Below, in pieces: positions 37,597 to 49,470 of a stretch of DNA of 64,000 nt. Under the pieces are notes generated by a model, which saw nothing but the letters and a program-made list of their open reading frames with translations, was not told the origin of the DNA and made no database searches. The stretch covers positions 2,771,001-2,835,000 of the forward strand of contig JADLSH010000273.1 in NCBI GenBank assembly GCA_016169945.1, read 5' to 3'. Source of the stretch: Trachythela sp. YZ-2020 (taxonomy: Eukaryota; Cnidaria; Anthozoa; Malacalcyonacea; Clavulariidae). Position numbers and translations under genes: made by a program. Within the stretch, counting starts at the first letter, position 1. The number at the start of each line of letters is the position of its first letter.

Positions 37597-38585
37597 TTTT
37601 CGCTCAAAAACCCGTATTTATAACGTAATATGACGTCTTAGTGCGCACACCCTTTAATAAATATATGTTGACCAGATTTAATTTATAGCTTCACGTAAAA
37701 GGGGTACGTACTGGAGGTATAGTTACATGACGTCACTTCTTCCGAATGCGTGACGATCCGACGCCAGACGTGCTTATGACGTCACTTCCGGTTTTGAATA
37801 CTAATTACTTCCGGTGCTGGATGTACCGGATAAGCTACTTACGTATAACCTCATTTGCATTGCAAGTTGTCGCTAAACGTTTTCCCGCGTAACATCGCTT
37901 TTATGAGAGCAGAATATCAAACAGCACCACCTTTGAATAAGCGCCGTAACTATTCTCAAAAATGGTGCGGTTAATTGAAGCACCGTCAGGCAGAAATATT
38001 CGACTAAAAGCCAAAGGAAGCCCCTGTTTACATGAGCTTTACAAATTGAAGGACTGTCCCGCATAGGCGAGATCCCGCGTGCTAATTCAAATCCTATTAA
38101 ACCCTAAACCTTTTAATTATATGATAGGGGGTCAGCCATCCTTTGCGATATCTCGCTAGTGATTACCGGCAACAGGGAGGGTTAGCCCTCCTAATAGGAC
38201 TGAGTAAAAAACTTGCCGTATCTTTGTCAAACGTCGCTTTTTGAAGTCAATTGAGATTTAAAATTGAGTTGTTGTATGTATTTTAGAAATCATTCTGCAG
38301 TGCTGCTTGGTACAGCTATGGCAAACAATTTGTCTCAAGTCATCAAGACGGCAGTCTGACTATTTGGAATATTAAAAACCCACAAAAACCGTTGGAGACG
38401 TTTACACCACATCCGCACGGTACGGTATATGTCATTATTGTGTTTTTGTGAATTTTGTATCTGTTGTGGTCGATCATTTAGAGTAGTACTGGATTTAGTC
38501 TAAAAACACGAAGCCGCGCGGCCATTACTAAGAGACCAACTGACAACATTTTACCGTGTAATGGTAGAAATTTATTGCTTGAAAT

Positions 38586-38665
38586 CACTGATCTGAAAAC
38601 AAGGACTGGATAGTGCATCTGCTATGCATAAATGAAGCCAATGGCGGCCATATTGGTGTGCTTGA
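38586..38665. mobile_element. hAT-type MITE, partial copy
   Basis: CACTGATCTGAAAACAAGG through GGCGGCCATATTGGTGTG matches one end of the 490-506-bp MITE family; the rest is absent. Confidence 0.7.
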
Positions 38666-40228
38666 TTGGCTGCTTTTCTTTAGTAGACTTTCAGAGGCTT
38701 TGGTTACAAACTTGCTTGTGAACAAAACAACAAGAAGCATCGGTTTAGCAACATATTTGATGCTTGTTTGTAAAACACGTAAAAACCGTCATATTAAGCG
38801 GCAAAATCGAAAATTTGGTTTCTCGATTTCATCTCGGTAGGCGGGCCGGCGTGTTTATATGGAATAATTTTCATCCCGCCTACCTGTGGTCTCGGGTCAC
38901 AGAGGCGAGATCTCGCCCAGCGGGCCAGCCCGCTTTCTCATATCAACGCGATGTAAATTTGTTTAGTAAAATTACTAGGAGGCGAGATCATAGGCAGGCG
39001 AGACGTCTCGTCAAGCGGAATCATGTGAAAAGGCCCTTAAGCTTTAATGTAATAGCAAACTTATGAATTATTGTGATTTATGAATGTTGCAGGTAAAACG
39101 AAAGGTGATGGCTTGCAAACGACAGTATGCTCACCAATAAATAGAGTTTGTTTGGTCAGGTAATGCATATAGGAAAGTTTTTATCTTGAAAGGCATTTGT
39201 TGATGGTGTTTGTAGATGGACGAAAATTATATACATGCTTTTAGACCCGGACATTTTGCCGAAAGACATTTAGCCGAATGGACAATTCGCCGACGGATAT
39301 TTTGCCGAATGGACAATTTAACGAACGGACTTTTTGCCGAAAAGACATTTTTCCGAAGGGACAATTTGTCAAAAAGAAGTTTTGCCGAGTGTTATTTCGG
39401 AAATGAAGACTCCAAAAACGATTCATATGTTTTTGAGATTTTGGCAGTTTGCGGAAGACTGACAAGTTAACGAACAGACTGACAAGTTAACGAACAGACT
39501 GACAAGTTAACGAACAGCTGAGAAGTTAACGAACAGACTGACAAGTTAACGAACAGACTGACAAGTTAACGAACAGCTGACAAGTTAACGAACACACTGA
39601 CAAGTTAACGAACAGACTGACAAGTTAACGAACAGCTGACAAGTTAACAAACAGACTGACAAGTTAACGAACAGACTGACAAATTAACGAACAGCTGACA
39701 AGTTAACGAACAGACTGACAAGTTAACGAACAGACTGACAAGTTAACGAACAGACTGACAAGTTAACGAACAGACTGACAAGTTAACGAACAGACTGACA
39801 AGTTAACGAACAGCTGAGAAGTTAACGAACAGACTGACAAGTTAACGAACAGACTGACAAGTTAACGAACAGCTGACAAGTTAACGAACACACTGACAAG
39901 TTAACGAACAGACTGACAAGTTAACGAACAGCTGACAAGTTAACAAACAGACTGACAAGTTAACGAACAGACTGACAAATTAACGAACAGCTGACAAGTT
40001 AACGAACAGACTGACAAGTTAACGAACAGACTGACAAGTTAACGAACAGACTGACAAGTTAACGAACAGACTGACAAGTTAACGAACAGACTGACAAGTT
40101 AACGAACAGACTGACAAGTTAACGAACAGACTGACAAGTTAACGAACAGACTGACAAGTTAACGAACAGACTGACAAGTTAACGAACAGACTGACAAGTT
40201 AACGAACAGACTGACAAGTTAACGAACA

Positions 40229-40375
40229 GGGGCCGGTTGTATAAAAGTCTTAACTACATTTTAACTACTCGTTTTGTAGTTAAATAATAGTTAACTCTAA
40301 AATTCGCGATTCTGCTTGGTTTACGTTCGCACTAACTATAGTTAACTTTAACTACTTTTTTATACAACCGGCCCC
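40229..40375. mobile_element. 147-bp MITE, copy i
   Basis: GGGGCCGGTTGTATAAAAG at the left pairs with its reverse complement at the right. It is flanked by CAG at both junctions within the 20-bp array. Non-coding. Confidence 0.8.
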
Positions 40376-40675
40376 AGACTGACAAGTTAACGAACAGACT
40401 GACAAGTTAACGAACAGACTCACAGGTTAACGAACAGACTGACAAGTTAACGAACAGACTGACAAGTTAACGAACAGACTGACAAGTTAACGAACAGACT
40501 GACAAGTTAACGAACAGACTGACAAGTTAACGAACAGACTGACAAGTTAACGACCTGACTGACAAGTTAACGAACAGACTGACAAGTTAACGAACAGACT
40601 GACAAGTTAACGAACATACTGACAAGCTAACGAACAGCTGACAAGTTAACGAACACACTGACAAGTTAACGAACA

Positions 40676-40822
40676 GGGGCCGGTTGTATAAAAGTCTTAA
40701 CTACATTTTAACTAGTCGTTTTGTAGTTAAATAGTAGTTAACTCTAAAATTCGCGATTCTGATTGGTTTACTTTCGCAATAACTAAAGTTAACTTTAACT
40801 ACCTTTTTATACAACCGGTCCC
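40676..40822. mobile_element. 147-bp MITE, copy ii
   Basis: Same length, orientation and insertion point relative to the 20-bp unit as copy i, with several substitutions. This favours one insertion later copied with the array rather than two insertions. Confidence 0.8.
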
Positions 40823-43148
40823 AGACTGACAAGTTAACGAACAGCTGACAAGTTAACGAACAGACTGACAAGTTAACGAACAGACTGACAAATTAACGAA
40901 CAGCTGACAAGTTAACGAACAGACTGACAAGTTAACGAACAGACTGACAAGTTAACGAACAGACTGACAAGATAACGAACAGACTGACAAGTTAACGAAC
41001 AGACTGACAAGTTAACGAACAGACTGACAAGTTAACGAACAGACTGACAAGTTAACGAACAGACTCACAGGTTAACGAACAGACTGACAAGTTAACGAAC
41101 AGACTGACAAGTTAACGAACAGACTGACAAGTTAACGAACAGACTGACAAGTTAACGAACAGACTGACAAGTTAACGACCTGACTGACAAGTTAACGAAC
41201 GGACTGGCAAGTTAACGAACAGACTGACAAGTTAACGAACAGACTAACAAGTTAACGAACATACTGACAAGTTAACGACCAGACTGACAAGTTAACGAAC
41301 AGACTGGCAAGTTAACGAACAGATTGTATAATGACATGAATGTTAAGAAAAATATTTATTATGATATAAAGCAGTAGAAATACAAAAATATTTTACGAAT
41401 GTTTTTACGCACATATTATACAAACTGACATGCCTACTAGAGATTGTGAGCAATAACCCGGATAAACTTATCATATTCTCGTAGGTGCATGTCAATGTCA
41501 CTACAATGTCTTTCAATCTCTGATTCACCAGCTTGTACTGTTCAGACCTGAGAAATTAGTCACATTTTGCCGAAAGACATTTTGCCGAATGGACAATTCG
41601 CCGACGGATATTTTGCCGAATGGACAATTTAACGAACGGACTTTTTGCCGAAAAGACATTTTTCCGAAGGAACAATTTGTCAAAAAGACGTTTTGCCGAG
41701 TGTTATTTCGGAAATGAAGACTCCAAAAACGATTCATATGTTTTTGAGATTTTGGCAGTTTGCGGAAGACTGACAAGTTAACGAACAGACTGACAAGTTA
41801 ACGAACAGACTGACAAGTTAACGAACAGCTGACAAGTTAACGAACAGACTGACAAGTTAACGAACAGACTGACAAGTTAACGAACAGCTGACAAGTTAAC
41901 GAACAGACTGACAAGTTAACGAACAGACTGACAAGTTAACGAACAGCTGACAAGTTAACAAACAGACTGACAAGTTAACGAACAGACTGACAAATTAACG
42001 AACAGCTGACAAGTTAACGAACAGACTGACAAGTTAACGAACAGACTTACAAGTTAACGAACAGACTGACAAGTTAACGAACAGACTGACAAGTTAACGA
42101 ACAGACTGACAAGTTAACGAACAGACTGACAAGTTAACGAACAGACTGACAAGTTAACGAACAGACTGACAAGTTAACGAACAGACTGATAAGTTAACGA
42201 ACAGACTGACAAGTTAACGAACAGACTGATAAGTTAACGAACAGACTGACAAGTTAACGAACAGACTGACAAGTTAACGAACAGACTGACAAGTTACCGA
42301 ACAGACTGACAAGTTAACGAACAGACTCACAGGTTAACGAACAGACTGACAAGTTAACGAACAGACTGACAAGTTAACTAACAGACTGACAAGTTAACGA
42401 ACAGACTGACAAGTTAACGAACAGACTGACAAGTTAACGAACAGACTGACAAGTTAACGAACAGACTGACAAGTTAACGAACAGACTGACAAGTTAACGA
42501 CCTGACTGACAAGTTAACGAACAGACTGGCAAGTTAACGAACAGACTGACAAGTTAACGAACAGACTGACAAGTTAACGAACAGACTGACAAGTTAACGA
42601 CCTGACTGACAAGTTAACGAACAGACTGGCAAGTTAACGAACAGACTAACAAGTTAACGAACATACTGACAAGTTAACGACCAGACTGACAAGTTAACGA
42701 ACAGACTGGCAAGTTAACGAACAGACTGACAAGTTAACGAACAGACTGTATAATGACATGAATGTTAAGAAAAATATTTATTATGATATAAAGCAGTAGA
42801 AATACAAAAATATTTTACGAATGTTTTTACGCACATATTATACAAACTGACATGCCTACTAGAGATTGTGAGCAATAGCCCGGATAAACTTATCATATTC
42901 TCGTAGGTGCATGTCAATGTCACTACAATGTCTTTCAGTCTCTGATTTACCAGCTTGTACTGTTCAGACCTGAGAAATGAGTCATCGTCTCAAACAATTT
43001 GGAAAACAATGCGGATGATATTGTATTGACGAAATAGCATTCGACAAATTGTCCCTTTGGCAAAATGACCGTCGGCGAATTGTCCATTCGGCAAAATGTC
43101 TTTCGGCAAAATGTTTTTCGGCAAATTGTCTTTCGGCAAAATGTCCGG

Positions 43149-43395
43149 CCACCGTCCTAACTAGGACTGAGCAGTTGCGAAAAATGCAACTTTAGGCCTT
43201 CTGACAGGAATAGAATCTGCGGCCCTGCGATTCCGATGGTTCTGTCAACTGAGCTACAGAGCCCAGTTGTCAAGAGCTAACCACAAGTTTATGTATATAT
43301 ACCAGGGTGATGTCAATGTTTGGTAAAAGGGTAAATATTCTAAATGTTGGGCATCTTACGCGTTCGATTCCTGCCAGAGTGCCTATCATAGTTCA
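43149..43395 (-). mobile_element. SINE portion interrupted by foldback
   Basis: Contains the reverse complement of a tRNA-like head (GCTACAGAGCCC...AACTGAGC, box B complement in GGAATAGAATC). It matches the SINE at 49471; the opposite tail is left at about 39190-39246. Confidence 0.65.
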
Positions 43396-43774
43396 CTGTG
43401 TGAACAAAGTCGAGAGTCTCTTGCACTGAACTTTTGTGAAACCAACGTCCTCAAAAAGTATCTATTCTCAGTTTTAGAGAGTCCTGTTTTCTGTTTTCTG
43501 GCGGTCTTCACTACGGCAGTAAATGTAAAGGCTTAACAATCATGGAAGGCAAAACGAAGAAGCTTTTGCACACAAAACCCGTCGTGGATTTTGTTCCGAT
43601 GTCAGCCACACCTTGGGAAAGCGGTAAGAATATATATTTTCCACCGGAAGTAACGTAGAAGCCAGTCATGCAAAGGAATTTGCACATCCAGAGAGTATAA
43701 ACACAAGCGTGCGAAGCACGAGCTTCATCACGTGTAACACTAGCCACACAATACAAAGAGAAGCTTATATTTTT

Positions 43775-44392
43775 TTTTTCAATATAACGTCCGGAGATGA
43801 AAGTGGTCATACTTCAACCACCGCACGCGTAGATAATAGCGAAGTTACAGAGCAGGTTTTTGAAAGGTTCAAGCAGTATCTGGATCGGAAAGTTGAGAGC
43901 CTAACGAAGAACTTATCTTCAGAAGCATCGGGAAGTTCAAAGAAAATCGAACGACAAGCTGAATGGCAAAGTCTAAAGTTCGCTGGGAACAAAAATCGAT
44001 CAATTCTTGTATAACCTAGAGATTCAAGACCTGTTAGAAGAAACGGCAGTTATATTAAACAAGAAGGATATTCCGAACGCCTTGGACAAATTAGAAAGTG
44101 CACTGGGTTCGTACGACAGCGTCAGAAGAAAATAATACTCGCCGACAAGAGCGAGGCCGGTTGGTTCGTTGTAAAAGAGTATGAAGCAGAAGAATTGGCA
44201 AGCGACTCTGAAGACGAGAAAAGGATCCGGAAAGCTCAAACAACAGCCCTCCGTAAGAAGTCAAAAGTGCCAAACGAAAGATTCAAGTCACACCGTTATG
44301 CATCGCCTGCTACTTCTAGGCCTAGCCCTAGTCGGTTTGATTCTGATGACAAACAGTTTTTTCGAGGTGAATATATAATTGATAGTATTTAA
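43775..44392 (+). pseudogene. DIRS gag-like remnant
   Basis: Starts around TSGDESGHTSTTARVDNSEV, has a helical segment (VFERFKQYLDRKVESLTKNL) and, after at least two frameshifts (near 44005 and 44130), a SEAGWFVVKEYEAEELASDS stretch and a basic Ser/Arg-rich tail. The layout matches capsid-like proteins of DIRS elements. Broken into three frames, so not functional. Confidence 0.55.
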
Positions 44393-44783
44393 TGCTATTG
44401 CAATTAATTAGGCATTAGCTATTTCTTTGGTTGGTCAGTATGGTAGGCAAGTGTGTACACGCAGCCTACCATGTATTTATGTGTGTTGAGTAGTTTCTCA
44501 GCGAATGTAGGAGGAAAATATTTTTCCTTCGTATGCACGTAGTCAGTAGAAGGAAAATATATTTTCCACCGGAAGTAACGTAGAAAGCCAGTCATCCAAA
44601 GGAATTTGCATATCCAGAGAGTATAAACACAAGCGTGCGAAGCACGAGCTTCATCACGTGTAACACTAGCCACACACTACAAACAGAGGCTTATATATAT
44701 TTTAAATATTTAAATGGTTTTCGTTCTACTATACTGTACATGGTACCTAAGAATTTGGGCTGGTCCATTTTTTTTGTTTGTTT

Positions 44784-46074
44784 TTCAGGCCGTCGATTTC
44801 CTAGCGCAAACGACCTCTGCTTCAGATGTGGGAAGAGGGGACATTGGGCTGATAAATGCTCAAAATTCAATAGTACCTCCAACCAAGCCCAGTCCTACGC
44901 GCCAACAAAACCACCGTACTGTGTGAGTCGCAAAGGAAAACATGAAGAGCCCATAGAGACAGCAGAAAATTATGTGGATGAGGAATGGATGGCAGACGGA
45001 CATGAGGATATTGCCGAGGTGAGACAACTTTTCCCTGAATTCGGCTGTTTAAAAGGTGAAAACAGTTTCAATCCTAATTCCGTCCAAGTAAAGGGCCGGC
45101 TGAAGGCACATGTGGATTTCTGGGTAAAAATTAAGGCGCCAAGCTTCATTATACAGTGCATAACTGACGGTTACCAAACCCCCGAGAGGGCTATCTTTCT
45201 GAATAATCACTCCGCTCATGCTCATGGAGATTTTGTAACAAAATCCGTTCAAGAATTATTGCTCACCGGGCGCATTGCCAAAACGACCGAGGAAAATCTT
45301 CTCGTAATTAGTCCATTGTCAGTATCTGTTAACAGGGACAAAAAACCTCTGATATTAGATCTACGTTATGTTAAGAAGCATATATACAAACAAAAAATCA
45401 AATTTGAAGATTGGCGTACAGCTATGAATTATTTCGGCAAGGGGAAGTCTTTCACCAAATTTGATCTCAAGAGTGGGCACCACCACCTTGATATTTTTCC
45501 TGAGCATCAGCGTTTTCTGGGTTTCTCTTCGCCTTCGAGTTCTGGGGAGAAGCATTTCTACATGTTTACAGTGTTGCCATTCGGCCTCTCCTCAGCGCCA
45601 TTTATTTTTACTAAACTGGTTCGTCCTGTGACACAGCACTAGCGTTCACAAGGCATAAATATTACAATTTTCTTAGATGATGGGTTAGACATGGAAAATT
45701 CCAAGGAAATTTCCCAGGAGACTGCACAAACTGTACGGTCTGAAATCTGGGCATCAGGTTTTTTTCCAAATGAAGAAAAATCTGTTTGGGAACCCACACA
45801 AATAGTTTGTTGGCTGGGCCTACAATGGAACGGTGTTTTAGGCAATATTTCTATCAGTCCTCAGCGCATAGAAACATTGCTTGCAAATTTAGACGATGTC
45901 ACCAAACAGGAAAAAGTTAGCGCTAGGACTCTAGCAGCCGTTGTAGGAAGGATAATTTCTACAGGGCCCGTCACAGGGAATTTAGCTCGTATTATGTCAA
46001 GACATTGTCAGATGTCTATAGCTAATATGGACACGTGGGACACCCCTTTGTCTCGTGTTTGCTCACAAAGGTGA
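44784..46074 (+). pseudogene. DIRS-like reverse transcriptase, nonsense-mutated
   Basis: The frame opens after a probable acceptor near 44790 and shows a CFRCGKRGHWADKC zinc knuckle, then RT motifs PLILDLRYVKK, FTKFDLKSGHHHLDIFPEHQ and FTVLPFGLSSAPFIFTKLVR. A TAG at 45640-45642 interrupts it where the family usually has a tryptophan codon. The same frame then continues with an ITIFLDDG active-site motif, WLGLQWNG and a helical RNase H-linker region to a stop at 46072-46074. The YADD/LDDG-type motif and LGF motif argue for DIRS rather than Gypsy. Confidence 0.7.
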
Positions 46075-46080
46075 GGTGGA

Positions 46081-46698
46081 CACCATTTCTGTTTTGGATA
46101 AAGAGGGATATCTGTTTTCATCGCCATCTTATTTCTGGACTAGTGCAGGTACACTGATCTCAAAGGTAGACTGGGTTGCGTAGCTTTTAACGGCATTTGA
46201 AAACAATGCAATACGAATTATTCAAACCTTCTTAACTCGCGGGGGAATAATTGTATCGACTTGAAATTTGTTTTGAATACTTGTTATAATGCAATACAAA
46301 ACATGTTAAACAACCAGCTTTATAGGTTGCACGTTAAAGATTTTAGAATTTAGTCACGTGGTGGTGCAATTAAAGCTTCTATAATGAACGTGCGCATGAC
46401 ACTCGGGCATGCGCGCAATCGAGCATTAAAAAGTGGGGGCAAGATCACGCGAAAATCTCGCGCGAGTTCCACATCTGCTTATATTTAAGCTTTGCCAATG
46501 TGCTTTAAATCATATATAGGCATACCAGACGGCTCATGTACAGCTGTATCGTCCAACAACAAAAGCGAAGAACGTCATTTTCTCGTTGTATGTACGGACA
46601 AAGAAGCTGAGGTGAATATTACCATTCAATTATTTTTCCATAGTCACGCCTGCGCGCAGATCCAACATGCAAATTTTGGACGGGTTCTTTATTTAGCC
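46081..46698. other. no gene seen
   Basis: AT-rich sequence following the DIRS remnant; no domain or repeat recognised. Confidence 0.45.
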
Positions 46699-47204
46699 CA
46701 CTGATCTGAAAGCAAGAACTGGATAGAGTATCCTATTGAATTCAATGAGCCAATTTTGCAGCCAGAATTTTTTTAATGAGATCAGATTTATAAATCTGTC
46801 AAATTCTTGACTAGTCAAATAGTTAGCTGTTTAAATTAGTTATACTACAGTATGAAGCAAATATCTTTTCTTACAGTATGTAACTTGAGAAATATAGCTC
46901 CAACATCTCTTCTAATGAGTTTTAGAACGTTTTAAATGCCACATAATGAGGTTTATGGCGGCCATATTGGTGTGACCTCATTAGTTATTCACCTGGAAAT
47001 TTAGGAAGAAAGAGAGGCCATTGGTAATAAATTCTTATCTGGACAATATTTGTTCTTTCCCACCAATAACTAGAAACTTATACAAGCTCTTTAAACATGT
47101 CCCCAATACCACACTAGATTTGTGGTGGTCACACCAATATGGCCGCCATTGGCTTCATTTATGCATAGCAGATGCACTATCCAGTCCTTGTTTTCAGATC
47201 AGTG
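46699..47204. mobile_element. hAT-type MITE, copy 2
   Basis: Ends CACTGATCTGAAAGC and TTTTCAGATCAGTG; flanking octamers ATTTAGCC and CTCTAGCC agree at six positions. Homologous to 33941-34430 throughout, including the GGCGGCCATATTGGTGTG segments on both sides of the centre. Confidence 0.8.
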
Positions 47205-49141
47205 CTCTAGCCCTACACGAATTATACCAGATGTGGGAAAAAATGTTCGCTGTTTGATTTAATGTAACGTAAATACTAAAGCAGCTATTACATTCAAATA
47301 AGTTTTACTATATTCAGGACAGGTTAACTAAAATTTTGGTAAGCAACATTTTAACTTTCCTTCAATAGTAAGCGAGATATAAATGTTTGAAGTTGGAGTA
47401 CGTTTAGAAATCTAGTCAAAAGGAGGAATGAAATGGCTTATTGAACCAATTTGAATGCATTTGCCTTTCGTTTTAAAGTTATTTCATATTAAATTTACAA
47501 TTTTTTTAATCGCCTTGGGAATTAAAACAATCAATTTGGAGCGTCCCTACTTGCGCAAATCTCCGTTGAATCAGTTAAGTGACAAGGCAGTTGACTTGCA
47601 TGTTTTAAAAAGGTCATATTATAGGCTATATAACAATTTTATCTTGTATTAAAGGTTCATTGCCTACCATCACATGCGCGGTTTTCCAAGAAAGATCTTT
47701 CAGAGAACAAATCCGTTCTTAAATCTGATGTAATTTCTATTGAAAGTAAGTTATATAGCGTATTTTCTGGCCTTTAACTTTTGCAATGTTTGGCGCATTT
47801 GAGTGAGAACCCTGGGGAGTGTTTGGAAGTGAAAAGGCTTAGCACAATTCGCAAATTTGCCCCTACAATAATTATTCGCGCGCATCAGTTTGCCTTCTAG
47901 CATCAGTTCGCCCGTAAATTTTACGCTCGCGTCTTTGGACGTCAGTTTCCGCCCTTTTCTTTTCGCTTTTCTCATCAAACAACCAAACACATCCTAAACG
48001 CGAGAGAGCTACTAATATGCCACGCTAGAATTTTTGAAAAATGTTTAACAGGTCCTATTTACTAAACTAAGTCCCAAGAGGTTCCCAGCTGTGAACTATG
48101 TCGCCGTCTTAAAGACAGTTGTTTTACCCTTCTATTATTTGAAAGATCGACAATCACTGGACTTTACATGATGTCCTGACTCAGTCACAACCTTAGAAAT
48201 GGAACCATTGTATAATAGAAATGACATGAAGACGATTTGCATCTGCCTTCGGTCCTTCACACCAAAATGCTAGCTCCCTTTAAAAATACGTTTAATAAAT
48301 CAAAAACACATCACGTAGCCATGCACGTCACACAACAGAATATATTATTAATTCACATCTTCAATACATTCTCTTATTTCCAAAAACCAACCGTGACTGA
48401 AGTTCTCGCTCCAGAAAAAATAGAGCTCATATCTCCAAGTCTTTCGCAAGATATAAGCGAGAACGAGGCTGTTTATGGGGATTACAATTACTGTTAAGCG
48501 TAATTTTGCCAAAATGCTTAACAGCCACTGTGATTTTATCAAAATATTTACTGTTCGCCGTGAGTCTTACTTTACACGGTCTTACTTTGGACTTTACACT
48601 ACAATATAGTGTAGATTTTTATTAAAATATTTACTTATAAACTGCAATTTTTATTAACTGTGGATCAGTCGATGTCAAAAGAAGGAAATTCCCTTCCGGT
48701 AGGATATTCTTGCCTTTGGAACGAAATTTGGAAGAAATTAGGGAAATCATTTTTTTTCTTATAAAGCCTAAGAATAAGTCAATTTCCATGCAATTCTTGT
48801 GGAAATGCGCTTTCAGAAAACACCGAACATGCTGTCCTGGGGCATTATTATCAAATATGAGTTTGTTATCAATTATAGATTATCACTTGACAATATTGAC
48901 ATAATTGCAATATGCATGGTGGACATATTTATTATTCCCCTGTTTGCATTGATATCGCCCACCCCTAAGAGGGTTGTTTAACTGTTTTTAATTTTTAACT
49001 GTTAACTGTGACAAGGCACCCCCCCCCCCCCCATAAACACCCTCGAAAACGACACTTCGATAAAATCTACAATATTGCCACCCCATCATTTAATGTTTGG
49101 AATGGTGATTGTTATAAACTCCGGTAAATGTGTTTTTGTAG
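47205..49141. other. no gene seen
   Basis: AT-rich DNA. A run of 13-15 C lies at about 49018-49032. Small open frames lack domains. Confidence 0.45.
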
Positions 49142-49254
49142 GTAACAGTTTGCTTGGTGTGTCTGTGTGAAAGTGGTCATCTTCTGGCATTTAGGTTACC
49201 AAGTTTGATTCCGCTGTTGACTGCTCAATGGGAGTTCCCACCACTACGGGGAAA
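49142..49254 (+). CDS. isolated exon, Lgl/tomosyn C-terminal-like
   Basis: Flanked by TTTTTGTAG and GTAAGTTG splice signals. It starts in phase 0 and ends in phase 2, encoding 37 codons including CLVCLCESGHLLAFRLPSL. A Cys-x-x-SGH...LPSL...PLL pattern resembles the last strands of the second beta-propeller in the tomosyn/Lgl family. Its end phase fits the start of the exon at 51843. It could be a late exon of the same ancestral gene as the remnant at 30.5-39.2 kb, but the intervening exons are absent. Confidence 0.45.
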
Positions 49255-49470
49255 GTAAGTTGAAAATACTATCATTGTAGTACATCGCCATGTTTAGTAG
49301 GCTGTCTCTGTAAGAATATCTTGAACACGTGGTGCCAGTGTATAGCTATCGTCTATACACTGTAAGCTGTGGGTCTTTAAGATCAAACTACTGAAAAATA
49401 CAACAAGAACTTCGACGTTTCGAGCGAATGGCCGAAGTTCTTGTTGAATTTTTCAGTAGAAGATGTTAGT

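Larger units (their letters stand above)
33929..37877. mobile_element. 3.9-kb TIR element with small genes
   Basis: Left end TTTAGCGACAACTCGCAAT (interrupted by the MITE at 33941-34430) and right end, reverse complement TTTAGCGACAACTTGCAAT, are inverted repeats. Matching continues inward with TACGTAAGTAGCTTATCC and GGAAGT(A/G)ATTAGTATTCAA, about 95 bp in all. Inside are a plus-strand frame (34751-35083), a minus-strand zinc-finger/acidic gene (35513-36226) and a 92-bp tandem array. The superfamily is unknown to me. It lies in an intron of the tomosyn-like remnant. Confidence 0.7.
30489..39159 (+). pseudogene. tomosyn/Lgl-family WD40 gene remnant
   Basis: Exons with good splice sites lie at about 30489-30625, 30706-30790 (or 30796), 31564-31653, 32249-32355, 32526-32651, 33744-33827, 38287-38419 and 39093-39159. 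They read, in order, LKTVRHGFP...LAIGTAKG, YGQPGVQC...LFLINE, GALISVCADDSLHLRNLR, FQSKWIYLGTNAGNVHFVNV, LLIGYESGLIVLWDLKNK, GKQFVSSHQDGSLTIWNIK and a KTKGDGLQ linker. This is the order of the N-terminal beta-propeller of tomosyn (STXBP5-type) proteins, which bind syntaxin/SNAREs in exocytosis. Damage: exon 1 is out of frame with exon 2, TAA at 32602-32604 interrupts exon 32526-32651, and about 20 codons before 33744 are missing. Later exons of the family are not found within 10 kb. Confidence 0.7.
39461..42746. repeat. 20-bp satellite-like arrays (over 100 units)
   Basis: The unit GACTGACAAGTTAACGAACA, with a 19-bp variant (GCTGACAAG...), fills 39461-40228, 40376-40675, 40823-41325 and 41766-42746. 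Higher-order patterns are visible: the order of 19- and 20-bp units at 39500-39720 recurs at 39800-40020. Confidence 0.9.
39247..43148. mobile_element. foldback element filled with tandem repeats
   Basis: Left end CCGGACATTTTGCCGAAAGA and right end, reverse complement identical, are inverted; both consist of degenerate TTTGCCGAA(A/T)GGACA modules. Between them lie two blocks, each [GCCGAA modules + 20-bp array + about 215-bp tail]: modules at 39247-39460 and 41561-41765, tails at 41326-41548 and 42748-42985. The element looks like an internal tandem dimer. It interrupts a SINE whose halves lie at 39190-39246 and 43149-43395. No coding capacity. Confidence 0.75.
43560..46080 (+). mobile_element. 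degraded DIRS-like retrotransposon
   Basis: A gag-like region (43775-44392) is followed by a CCHC knuckle and a DIRS-type reverse transcriptase (44784-46074). A segment of about 140 bp with CCACCGGAAGTAACGTAGAA is present twice, at about 43629-43770 and 44555-44700, on either side of the gag part. No tyrosine recombinase or split terminal repeats could be recognised after 46.1 kb, so the 3' half is missing. Confidence 0.65.

Noticed and set aside
39461..42746. Possible CRISPR-like array of short repeats
   Set aside because: Units are directly adjacent with no unique spacers, and the context is an animal genome; it is a tandem satellite.
47751..47990. 79-codon basic minus-strand frame
   Set aside because: Built over small local repeats (CATCAGTTCGCC-like), with no recognisable domain or gene structure.
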